Shown: piece by piece, positions 22,824 to 32,840 of the stretch
Numbering within the stretch: position 1 is the stretch's first letter
Layout: each line of letters opens with the position of its first letter
Source: Linum tenue
Taxonomy: Eukaryota > Streptophyta > Magnoliopsida > Malpighiales > Linaceae
Direction: 5' to 3'
Assembly (NCBI GenBank): GCA_946122785.1
Contig: CAMGYJ010000009.1
Span: forward strand, 27,501,633-27,565,632
DNA length: 64,000 bases
Notes under the pieces: model-generated
What the model was told of the DNA's origin: nothing
Seen by the model: the letters and a program-made list of their open reading frames with translations, nothing else
Database searches by the model: none
Made by a program: the position numbers and the translations under genes

Positions 22824-24970
22824 GCGTAGGCTATTAGTTCCTCTCATTTTAGGTTCAAATTGATGCATTTTCTCCTTTATCGTTCCCTTTTATCGGTCAA
22901 TAAGTTTTATGATATTTTTCACTATGAATATCATGAGTAGAATCTATACACACCAATTTGTGTTTTTTTCGCTTCCTCTTCTCTTGATTAGCTATTGTGT
23001 CCATATTGATTCTTATATTGTTTATTGAATTACTACTTTTTTGTTTTGAAATTTATGAAACTAAGATGCATTTTTTTGAGAAACATGAAACATAGATGCA
23101 TATTAATAAAGAATGTAAGGTGTCATCTTCCCTCTTACGACTTAAGCACTACATATCATTGTTTACCTATCGTTAAATCAAAGTCTTTCTAATTTGAGTA
23201 CGACCTACAATGACTTTTACTGTTGTCGATTTTCTCCAAAATATTAGGTATGTGGCTTTTAGTTTTCGCATTCTTTTCAATTTGATTTAGCATTTTATGT
23301 GTTGGTCTATTAGTTGAACTTGCCAGTTGGAGATCTGCACGCTTCGACTACATTAATTTCATAGTAACTTCTTTATGAAATGCTACTCGAAACATGAGTG
23401 TGTGAGTTAGTTTGTTTCTTATTAAGGACACTCTAAACATATACTTTGTTCCATTATATCATTGAATACACTAAAGTCAATGGAAAATTCGAAACATTTT
23501 ATCGTATACTGAAGATTGATTATGCATGTATGATGTAAAACAACTCTTACCATTGTTCTTCTTAGACGTTTTATATCAATACGAATTCGTTTAAAAATAT
23601 ATATTTATGTTAGTGTAGTTGGACGTTGTTCGTCATTTTTTAAACTTCATTATTCAAATACATCAAATACTTTCCTATATTATTAATGGAAAACTTACCA
23701 AACTAAATAGTTACTTCAAACCCCAACAACATGAACCATAACAAAAATATATACCTACACTTATACATGACAACATGAGAATCAAACTCTCCCGGGCAAG
23801 AGGCCGGGCCATAATCTAGTATTAAATAGAAGCTCTTTTTATAATAATTGATATTTTTATAATTAATTGGTCCTAATAATTTGAATCGTTACGAGAATTT
23901 CAATTATGAATCTTATCTTATTTGCTAACGTATCCCAAAAATAGAGTAGTCATATAGGCATGAAAATTGCTCATGTCGTGCCATTGTATGAACCGATTTA
24001 TTAGAAGCCATATTGTAAACAAAAATTATAAAACCATACCGGAGGTTGTATTGAAAAAGTCAACAATATGGTAATTAATGCTAAAATAATGCTTTAAACG
24101 TGGTTCAACTGTTTCATACATTAATTGTTTACACTCTTAAGTGAGCCTCTTTCGATATTCCCACTAAACAATAATTTACAAACTGATCATCAATTCGACA
24201 TCGAAACTTGTTCTAAATATATCAATAAAAAAATGCTCTTTTTACGTTCGGAGTTGCAACTGGTAGTATCAAAACTAATTTCAGAAGCAAATAAACTGAC
24301 TGATATAACTTATGCACTTTTGTCTCCACTATGGTCTGGGATCATTTATCAATTTCTTTCAATCCAACAAATCTCTCATCAACCATAAAATAATTATAAT
24401 ACCCAACAATCTGTTGTCGAATAATAGTGTCATGAATGAAACCAATAATTTAATTATTTTTTGACAATTAATGAATAAATAATAATTTATAGTGTAGTAC
24501 CAACATATTCTTATATTACTTGTAGGCGATGAGTTTATTCTCCGTTCAATCATATGTTCAATCATATATATGATTATTTTTTCCCTCCCAAAATTTGCCC
24601 TGTCCTGGGGCAAACTGCCCTCGGCCTATGCCTGGCCTGCGCCACATCCATCGGCCACTTCGTCTGTTCTCGGCATCACCACCGCCACCAGGCATGCACC
24701 AGACGAGTTTTGGATTATTCATATGATACCCCATGAGTTTTCGTTACTAACATTTTCAGAACTCTGGATAATTATTTCAAAAATTCAACTTTTGGATTTT
24801 GGCTTCGTATTTGACGATGAAACCATCATTCAAGATCCCTCGTGAAGTATCTTTCTTTGAACGGAATCGAACAAAATAACATCCCATAATATATGTTTCG
24901 CATTAAATATTCAAATGAGCAATATATAATAATAAAATACCTGTAATATATCATTTAATACCATTTTTCC
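22824..24970. other. AT-rich intergenic DNA, no gene seen
   Basis: Long AT-rich stretch. A GC-richer piece at about 24590-24720 opens short frames in two phases, but neither has a recognisable domain and the base composition change is local. Confidence 0.4.
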
Positions 24971-24976
24971 TTTAAC

Positions 24977-25733
24977 AGGGGAGCAGATCCGGTGAGTAAC
25001 CTTGTGGTTAGTAACCTCATGCATAACCTAATAAGAATTTGCCATATCAGCGCCTCCTTCTCTCTCATGGAAAAATCATTAATTTTCTTTCCCTTAATCT
25101 TTAACGGACGATTTCTCACTCGTTTTAACTCAGAATTTAATTTTTTTGCACAGTTAGATCAGATTAATTGTGCTCTTCAAAATGATATCCACTTTGATAT
25201 TTTTCGGAACAAAAAAAATTTGCGAGTTATTACCAGTCTATACCATATGGTATGGTATTGACTGGTATTAAATAACAGCATACCATATGGTATGAAAAAT
25301 ACCACCTCATACCAGGGTGGTATAGTATGGTATGGAGTTGGTAATGAGAGGTTTGAAATTTTTCCCCCGGAAAATTTTGAAATCCAATAGATCGTGATTA
25401 AATCGTTCCTTTTGTGCAAAAATTTTCGAAAATGACTAAACAACGAAGGAGATACCATATGGTATGAAGTTGGTAACGAGAGGGATGAAAATATTTTTGT
25501 CAAAAAATATTGAAAATGGATATCATTTTGTAGAGCACAACGAACTCGTTCCATCTGTGTAAAAAAAATTGAAATCCGAGTTACAATGAAGAAGATATGA
25601 TTCAATTAAGAAAACTAGGGAAAATAAATTTTATTAATTCTCCACCCTTAGATCTGCAGTCACTTAAAAGAAGGGTTCAGATTTGGTTACTCATTGTTAT
25701 TCACCCTAAGGTTACTCACCCTATCTTGAGCCC
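24977..25733. mobile_element. Long-inverted-repeat MITE flanked by TTTAAC
   Basis: Left end GGGGAGCAGATCCGGTGAG and right end (minus strand) GGGCTCAAGATAGGGTGAG. The copies of TTTAAC at 24971 and 25734 sit at the ends. The arms pair over several hundred bases: a segment around 25130-25220 is the inverse of about 25500-25600. The centre has a palindromic CATACCATATGGTATG. It could be a PIF/Harbinger-related MITE, but that is uncertain. Confidence 0.65.
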
Positions 25734-25778
25734 TTTAACGTTACTAAGTACACATATAATACCATCTAGTATAATTTA

Positions 25779-26260
25779 GGGTTAATATTTTCGTATGGCC
25801 TGAATTTTGACCAAAATAAACATCCTGGCCCGAACTATAAACCAAAATAAACAAATTGGCCAAACCCGATGTTTGACCGTTAACTTGGACGGTCAAATGC
25901 GTTGACTAACGGTCAATGCGCCACGTCACTGCCAAGTCAGAAGATCTGATAAATATTTAATTTTTTCGTTTTTTTTGTTTAACTAAGGTATTAGATGATT
26001 TTTTTTTAATTTATAATAATTTAAAATTAGGGAATGTGTGGAAATTGTGAATTATTTTAAATATTTTATGCTGACTTGGCAGTGACATGGCGCGTTGACT
26101 AACGGTCAACGCGTTTGACCGTCCAAGTTAACGGTCAAAAGTCGAATCTGGCCAAATTGTTTATTTTGGTGTATAGTTCGGGCCAGGATGTTATAGATCG
26201 AAAAGATTGGCCAGGATGTTTATTTTGGTCAATGTTCAGGACGTACGAAAATATTAACCC
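25779..26260. mobile_element. Mutator-like foldback MITE, TSD TATAATTTA
   Basis: 482 bp with termini GGGTTAATATTTTCGTA and TACGAAAATATTAACCC. The 9-bp TATAATTTA is at 25770-25778 and 26261-26269. Arms of nearly 200 bp share GACCAAAATAAACATCCTGG, GGCCAAA and GGTCAACGC segments. A 9-bp duplication fits Mutator-like elements. Confidence 0.85.
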
Positions 26261-26581
26261 TATAATTTATTAATCTATTAGTATCTAATAATAATTAATA
26301 CCCATATGTAACGTGATTTATTTTCCCACTTTTCCATTATTTCTCATGTAGTCAGTATATACTTAGTATCTAATAGTTACATGGATTTTCTATGTAATGA
26401 AGGAAATAAAAAATTAGTAAGGAGATTATTAAATGGATTAATACAGGAAAAATTTAAAGATCAATCGAAAATTTGTTGCAAGCTGGTTATGTTTCAAGTT
26501 CGGGTGGCTTGGAATACATTACTTATTTGTCCTCTCCATCTTTTTTTTGTTTTTGTTGTTGTTGCAGTAGACCGTTGCTCT

Positions 26582-27644
26582 TTTTCCGTAATTAAGATGT
26601 TCAACTGGTTCAAGGAAAACCAATTATTTAATGTCATCGGACAATATCACTAATTTCCCCCCTACATTTCATATATATACATAGGGATTTCCTACAATAA
26701 CTTGAAGTAAGGTAACTTGAATTTTTTTACCTGCTATAGCAGGTTTCACAGGTCGCATTACTTAAAATACAATAGGTATTACGTAATGGTTACGTAACAT
26801 ATGGTAATCTTACGTAACAGTTGTAAAAGATCATTACGGAAGCCTTACGTAATAGAATGTGTCTTTACGTAATGGCTATTAATCTCGCGTTACGTAAAAT
26901 GCTAAGCCATTACGGAAGGCTTATGTAACACTACTGATTTAACTGTTACGTAAGAAATAACTGTCGTTCCGTAATCTTTACGTAATGGAATGTCTTTTTA
27001 CGTAATGAGTATTAACCACGTGTTACGTAAAGTGCTAAGTCATTACGGAAGCCTTACGTAACACTTCTGATTTAACCGTTACGTAAGAAATAACTATGGT
27101 TTCGTAAACTTTACGTAATGAATGTGTATTTTACGTAACGGTTGTAAAATGTCATTACGGAAGCCTTACGTAATGGAAGGTCTCTTTACGTAATGAATAT
27201 CAGCGTCCTGTTACGTAAAGAACTAAGTTATTACGGAAGTCTTACGTAACGCTTCTAATTCCATAAAAATTAAAAAAAGGAAAGGATAAAATAAGGAAAC
27301 CAACCAATTGTGAAAAAGGAAAGAAAAAAATAAAATAGGTAAATTGAGGATGTGGTGACCGGCAACCATTGTTGCCGTTGCTTATTTACTTATTTTTTTT
27401 TTATTTTTTATTTCTTTAATCAATGGTTTACATTAAGTTTGATCGATTTTAACGGTTTAGATCTATACAAGTTACCTAACTTGAAATTATACCCAAGTAA
27501 CTTGAAATTAACGGTTTAGATCTATACAAGTTTAATCAATGGTTTTCCGTAATTAAGATGTTCAACTGGTTCAAGGAAAACCAATTATTTAATGTCATCG
27601 GACAATATCACTAATTTCCCCCCTACATTTCATATATATACATA
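26582..27644. repeat. 102-bp perfect direct repeats flanking an 859-bp segment
   Basis: Positions 26582-26683 and 27543-27644 appear identical over 102 bp, starting TTTTCCGTAATTAAGATG and ending ATATATACATA. The enclosed segment contains the TTACGTAA array. The structure could come from a recent tandem duplication around an insertion. Confidence 0.8.
26756..27262. repeat. TTACGTAA-rich higher-order tandem array
   Basis: About 500 bp in which TTACGTAA or ATTACGTAAT-like palindromes recur every 15-45 bp. A larger unit of about 120 bp, marked by CATTACGGAAGCCTTACGTAA, repeats about four times (near 26842, 26907, 27045, 27162). No coding frame. Confidence 0.75.
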
Positions 27645-28300
27645 TTTTGATAATCTTTTTTCTTTGGAAAGGATGATATAAATTAAAATTAACACCAAAA
27701 ATATTTCGATAATCATATATCGATCAACAGTACTCAACAATAATTTTTAAATGAGTTGTTTACAACATTATTAGTTTATTCGTAGTGGGACAGCCAAGGA
27801 AGGAAGGAATGTCTTTGTTTTGTTGGTTAGAGCCCACCCGTACGTAACTAACAGGCAACAGCAAGGAAGAAGAAAGGAAGAGACGGCGGCATTCTTAATT
27901 GCGTCATGACAGTAAAATAACACGTATGGAAATTCTTTCATACGTATACTAATTCTCAGCTACCTTTCAAAAACAATAGAAACAATAACATATATGCCTT
28001 GAGTCAGGCCTGTTAATACTGGGTCAAAAGTCAACTGTCTGATACTAACGGCATAATTAATGCGGGGAATTCGCCATTTGCAAATATATATACAAGTGGC
28101 GAACTTGTAAAATGAGTAAATGATTGTAAGGCTTTCAGGTATTTTGGACAGGGATTTTTTTTTTTTTTTGTTAATCAATGGCTCTTCCTTCGGTTATATA
28201 TACAGTAGATCAAATATATTTATTAAAAAAAAAAGGTGGAATATAAAGACTTTCTCCCGCGCGCCACTGCAAGCTTGAATCCCCCAGCTGCCATTCTTGA
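27645..28300. other. Intergenic DNA, no gene seen
   Basis: AT-rich with a short GA-rich patch at about 27860-27890. No supported gene. Confidence 0.4.
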
Positions 28301-28301
28301 A

Positions 28302-28700
28302 ATGAACTCTCCCGACGGCCGTTCAAGTACTTTCTCCCGTACTGCCATGCTTGATTATATTTGGCTTTTGATGCATGTAGCAGCTACCTACCTAGCTGTA
28401 CTCGCGAGGCATGTTCCGGCCGGAATCGTACTGACAAACTCCGATGAATTAGGAATCTGTTTACCTGCTGCTCCTATGGATTCCTCTGTAATCAAGCTCG
28501 TGGAGGTATGGATCACGCACACGCACGTTTGTTGTTATTTTTAGGAAACTGGCTAGCTAGCTAGCTAGCTTGCTGAAGGTCAGCAAAGGCTTGCCTGTCT
28601 AAGTTGAAGCTTGTGCTGGCTTAATTCTTATTCTCTGGTGCAGATAGATCATCTTCGACTTCGAAGCAGCAGCGGATCCAGTTCTTCGCCGGAGCACTAG
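28302..28700 (+). CDS. Possible two-exon small ORF, unrecognised
   Basis: An ATG at 28302 opens a frame to a possible donor GAG|GTATGG at 28505/28506. A possible acceptor TGCAG|ATAGATC at 28643/28644 keeps the frame and gives a short second exon ending at TAG 28698-28700, for a predicted 86 residues. Residues 14-38 are moderately hydrophobic. I recognise no family. The higher GC content here than in the surroundings is the main reason to list it. It may be an untranslated transcript or chance. Confidence 0.2.
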
Positions 28701-29740
28701 CTCAAGCATGATTTGACCAGCAAATCATCACAACGGGTAATGTTTCACATATATATATATACAGCTTTTTAAGGTAGTACTTATGAATAACTATTTTTTT
28801 TCATCTGATTCCATTGATTATAAGGTCAGAGGTATGCTAAAATTTCAATAACTCGAGTCGTGTTTGAAGATGTTCAAGTCCTAATATTTTTGTTGTATTG
28901 AATCAACTATTAATTAATATCGTGACTCGTGAGCTAATGACTTATGCACGAGCATCGTCTATCTATGAATCTGACAATCAATTCCTACTACGAGTTAGAG
29001 CTATTGGAAAAAGTTTAACAAGATGAAATTGCACTCAGCCTAAAAATCTAATAAAAGTCCTTGGGAATAATTTGTTAGAATTTTTCTTTAAAAGATAGGT
29101 ATCTGATAATCATTGTAAAAAATATGTAGTAATGAAACATAATACTACTTGAAGGCAATAATAAGTATAGAAAAAGAAAAAGAAATTCAAAGCTTTTCGA
29201 ATCACCATTCATAATTTATGTGGGAGGAAATTTACAAATAGTGAAAGAACAATTAAAGAAAAAAAAACGAAAAACTCGAAAGAGGGTTTGAGGCAGTCTT
29301 ATGTGAAAAAATCAGGGGCATAGCTCTCATCATGTTAAAGATTCAGTTGATTTCAATCACAAAAAATTGTAAAAAATTTCACCAAAAAAACAAATTTCAC
29401 CAAAAAAAGTCCAAAACCAATCGATCACTTCTTACAATTTCTTTACTGTGCTGCAAGCAGGCATAGAAAGTTTAGAAACCCTCTTACTAGTCTACTAGGA
29501 GCAAATTACTTCACCCTAAACCTCAATATCATCACAGACTTGACTTGGGAAGCTCAAACTAGTTAGGATGGCAACTTAAGAATGGATCCATTCTTACAAG
29601 AGAGGCGTTCCTCAAGCTTGTTAATTAATTAGGTATTTTTAACAATTAAATGTTAACCAGGAACTCAATGTCAATGTTTTGCTAGTAGATTTTTATTTTT
29701 TTGGAAGATGATGGCTCATAAAGTGCGCTGGTAGATGACA
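28701..29740. other. AT-rich intergenic DNA, no gene seen
   Basis: No recognisable domains or clear terminal repeats. Confidence 0.4.
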
Positions 29741-29743
29741 ACA

Positions 29744-30026
29744 GAGGCGGGTGTGAAATGGTCCGGACCGTACCGGACCAAACCGAAGTTTAGATCAGAC
29801 CATACCGAATCGAATATAATGCGGTTCGGTCCTTGATCCACATGAATTTTATAATTACATAACAAATGATGGATCGAGCTGATATTTCGACCGGACCGAA
29901 CCGGACCAATTGGACCAAATACAATAATGATCCGATCCTTGATCCTAAAATATCTTTCACTAATAGACCGCGATTCTTATGAGTTTGGTCCGGTCCAAAC
30001 TTTACCGAACCGTTACACACCCCCTA
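29744..30026. mobile_element. hAT-like MITE rich in GGTCCGGACC words
   Basis: About 283 bp. The left end GGCGGGTGTGAAATGG and right end (minus strand) TAGGGGGTGTGTAACGG are similar. Interior carries GACCGGACCGAACCGG and inverse forms. I could not fix an 8-bp target duplication, so boundaries are approximate. Confidence 0.5.
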
Positions 30027-30636
30027 TGCAGAAGCTCTTCAATGTTAGTAACAATCATTTTCGTTGGACTATATATATATTACTTCTCCACGTACCATGC
30101 ATGCATACCTGTGCATTTGTCGGTACCAGGCGCTTTAATTACTGAGAGCTAGTCAGTGTGTGCTGTTAATAAATCTACCTGAAATTGTGAAACTAGTAAG
30201 TATTATCAAAAGAAGACCTAATTGACAAATTGACAGAAGCAAACCACCAAATAAAGAAGAATACATTTGAGTGTTTAATTAGATACAAATAGGGGGTTGT
30301 GGAGAGTAAAAGATTAGGATAAGTACTGGTAATTAGTTCACTCTCCTTCCGTATAACCCCCTATAGATAATTTCTTCATGACTAATGAAAGAGATGATGA
30401 ACATAATAAGGAGAGACAGTCAACCATCGTATATATCTATCCGTATTACAAATAATGCACATAGCTAGCCTAAATGGCAAGCTAATTGAGCGAAGAAAAC
30501 CTAGCTAGATTGTATACGTACGTAATACCACAGTCCACACACATATAAACACATATCCAACATACTTAATCGTAGTCCAGCTGAAGCAGTCGACCCAATG
30601 CATACAACACACATATAAACACATATAGCTTGAATA
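30027..30636. other. Region downstream of the TIR-DUF4283 gene
   Basis: Probably includes the 3' UTR of the minus-strand gene ending at 30637. A 20-bp repeat ACACATATAAACACATAT occurs near 30538 and 30608. No separate gene seen. Confidence 0.4.
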
Positions 30637-31395
30637 TTAGTCCCACTGGCCATCTTCTTCCAGCTGGTAGACGGCGTTGACGATCACCATATTCTCCTTC
30701 TCGTCGCCAATAGCAATCACCATCGTTCTCTCGGCCGCCGGCATAAAAGTGTCGATGCCTTGATCCTTGGGGCTGATCTCCACGCAGACTTTGGCATATG
30801 CCGGAGTCTTACCACGGGACCCGCTGCTGTGATTATTGTAACAACAATCAGCGGTGGCCCGGTCGACGTACATGGGCTTCCCGAGAGCGCTGGCTATGTA
30901 GCTCAGCCCTTTGGGGTTCATATACTCCTCCGGAACGTTGTACAGCCTCACCCACATCGGAATCGACAGCTGCGTCGACGACGACGATGGAGATGGCTCC
31001 AACGTTCCTTTCCATTTCCTCATGAAGAAGTGGGTGCCGTCGATGAGCCAAGGAGAGGACTCAAGCACCCAGTTTCGAGTGTCTTCGTTGAGAAATCGGA
31101 TGATGTAGCCATTAATGTTATCAGTGCAAGTAATAGTAGCAGCAGCATCGAGGGGTTCCACGTGGATGTTTTCATCCTTCCACAAGCTTCTTGCTTCAGT
31201 GGCAACGGCGGTGATGCTGCTCATCGTTAAGTCAAGCTGGCCGGCACCGGGGCGTGAGTAGTGCTGTGCCACCAAACACAGCTGGAGCGAGTGGCAGTGA
31301 TGATTTCCCACGGCGTGATCGGGTTTGGGGATCCTCACGATCCTGTCATTGCCTTGTGTTGATGAGATCACTTGTGGCTCAAAATACTCCAGCTC
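30637..31395 (-). CDS. Exon 3: DUF4283 domain
   Basis: 253 codons including the TAA at 30637-30639. The domain core is clear: NGYIIRFLNEDTRNWVLE, PWLIDGTHFFMRKW, PMWVRLYNVPEEYMNPKG, LSYIASALGKPMYVDRAT and YAKVCVEI. LINE-B ORF1 in this window has the same order with WVRLMNIPLEY, GLSRIASWVGTP and YARVLVEL. Unlike the LINE copies it has no stops. The zinc knuckle and the Ser-rich tail of LINE ORF1 are missing; the protein ends QLEEDGQWD. In LINEs this domain is tied to RNA binding. Whether that holds here is inference. Confidence 0.75.
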   Translation of the reverse strand, partial: ELEYFEPQVISSTQGNDRIVRIPKPDHAVGNHHCHSLQLCLVAQHYSRPGAGQLDLTMSSITAVATEARSLWKDENIHVEPLDAAATITCTDNINGYIIRFLNEDTRNWVLESSPWLIDGTHFFMRKWKGTLEPSPSSSSTQLSIPMWVRLYNVPEEYMNPKGLSYIASALGKPMYVDRATADCCYNNHSSGSRGKTPAYAKVCVEISPKDQGIDTFMPAAERTMVIAIGDEKENMVIVNAVYQLEEDGQWD

Positions 31396-32840
31396 CTGTA
31401 AATATAGATTTGAGAGCTAGAGCTAGACGATCGAGTAAATTATAAACTAGCTCATAATGGATAATTAACATTATTTAATACTTTGTTAAGTTTAATGGAT
31501 AATATAGGATCGTTGCATGCATTCATGCATAATACGGGAGTCAAGTTTAAGATATAGCTAGGGTTCGATATGGAACTAACTTATAGGGTTAGGGTTAGGG
31601 CTAGAGCTAGTACCATATGTTGGTCATTGCGAGCACTTGTAGAAGAAGCTAGCTGCATCCACGACAGCGGCGGCGGTGGGGAATATTTAGTAAAGTGATC
31701 ATGCCCAATGCCCCTCATTTCCAGGACCAGTTTTTGGATCGTCGTGGAAACCTCCTCGACGAGCAAAGCTTCTGATCTGCATGCATGCATTCACCAAATC
31801 AATTCTATCTATCAGAAAGTTAGTTTCCTTAAGTTAGGACCAGACCGCCACATCTTCTTAAATCTTAGTCCTGCTAGCTGAACAAGAGTGAGAATAAGCT
31901 AATCACTCAGAGTACTTTAAATCATTTTGATTCAAAGAAGTTTAACTACCCTCAACTTGAATTAGGGGCAGCGGGTAGCTAGGGTTAACTAACCATAAAC
32001 TTGAATTAGCTAGGGAAACAATCCAAACCCTAATAACTGGCGAGCCAAAGGATTTACATGTGTGATCCGCAAAATTGTACGTAACTAACATCCTCCAAAA
32101 ACGTAATTAACACCAGTAGTAGTTAAGTTAACTAATAATTACCTGCCATTCTCATGCACCCATCCACTAATTTTTCCAATCGAGGAGAAGGCATCCATCC
32201 ATCCCTGAACCCGGCCGTAAGTGAATTCATCAAAGTGGGAAAGGAAGTGTTCCTTGAAGCAGCCGGCGGTCGGGAGGCAGACGTCGTCCGGCGATACCAA
32301 GTAAAACACCGGCAGGGCTACTCTCCCCCCACCGCCACCGCAGCAGCAGCGTTGCATAATCTCAACCGCCTCGTCCATACAAAAAGCCGACGAAGCGTAG
32401 CCGGGGGAGAGGAGGAGCAAGTAGATGCTCGAGTCTTGGATCGCCGTCGAGATGGCCTCCTCCACGTCCAGTCCCCTTTCCATTTCCGTGTCGTCTTTGA
32501 ACGGCTTGATCCCTTTTCTGAGCAGAGCCGCGTAGAGGTGGTCGACGATCCTATGGCGGACGTCGTGACCGTGGAAGCTCAAGAAAACGTCGAACCCCGG
32601 GCGGCGGGGGTGATGTTCGCCACCGTCCTTTTCTTCCTTAGTGGATTTTTCATGACCGGACAGCAGAGCACAGCGGGGGGGATGGTGGAGAAGATGCAGC
32701 GGCCGCGACCCGTCGGTGGAGGAAATCGGTAGTGGTGAGGTCTGATTCGGGCGGCCAGATGCATGAATTGGACGGCGGGGGAGAGGCCGTAGGTGGCGGC
32801 GGAAGGGAGTGAAGGCCATCGACAGAGTGGCCGCCTCCAT
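30637..32840 (-). CDS. Predicted TIR-DUF4283 fusion protein, three exons
   Basis: Predicted minus-strand gene with exons 32840-32143, 31776-31614 and 31395-30637. Junctions are CAG|GTAATT...TGCAG|ATCAGA and ATG|GTACTA...TACAG|GAGCTG. Phases agree, giving about 539 residues without a stop. The start ATG at 32838-32840 is preceded by an in-frame TAA four codons upstream. Exon 1 encodes a plant TIR domain, an NAD+-cleaving signalling fold in immunity. Exon 2 gives the post-TIR helix. Exon 3 gives a DUF4283 domain like that of LINE ORF1. No NB-ARC or LRR is present. The upstream region is CT-rich, like a plant 5' UTR. The fusion depends on my splice calls; the alternative is a TIR-only gene ending at 32139 beside a separate LINE-derived frame. 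Confidence 0.55.
31614..31776 (-). CDS. Exon 2: linker after the TIR domain
   Basis: 163 nt that complete a split Arg codon and add 54 residues. It begins SEALLVEEVSTTIQKLV, which resembles the helix that follows the TIR domain in TIR-NLR proteins (usually SEAELIEEIV). That match supports exon 2 as the true continuation of exon 1. A proline run and a Ser/Thr-rich segment follow before the donor at 31613. Confidence 0.6.
32143..32840 (-). CDS. Exon 1: TIR domain with transit-peptide-like N-terminus
   Basis: Residues 1-82 are rich in Arg, Ser and Pro with very few acidic residues until about 64, which resembles an organelle targeting sequence. The TIR domain covers about 83-228: FDVFLSFHGHDVR (strand A and loop), HLYAALLRKGI, the BB-loop region FKDDTEMERG, IYLLLLSPGYASSAFCMDEAVEI and LPVFYLVSPDDV. 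Glu157 in CMDEAVE aligns with the catalytic glutamate of NADase-active plant TIRs. A Cys/Gly run at 165-172 comes from GC-rich triplet repeats and lies between the CMDEAVEIMQ helix and the LPVFY strand. The Trp usual before Cys is Phe153. Confidence 0.75.

Noticed and set aside
24570..24845. 91-codon frame in a GC-rich patch
   Set aside because: No domain, no splice support, and a competing frame on the same strand; likely chance.
30760..31230. Plus-strand frames opposite the DUF4283 exon
   Set aside because: Shadows of the high-GC minus-strand coding exon; no domain in the plus-strand translation.
31583..31610. Telomere-like GGGTTAGGGTTAGGG in intron 2 of the TIR gene
   Set aside because: Only about two and a half TTAGGG units, and the plant telomere repeat is TTTAGGG. 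Treated as chance simple sequence.
32154..32732. 192-codon plus-strand frame opposite the TIR exon
   Set aside because: The minus strand has clear TIR motifs and a supported start; the plus-strand product has none.
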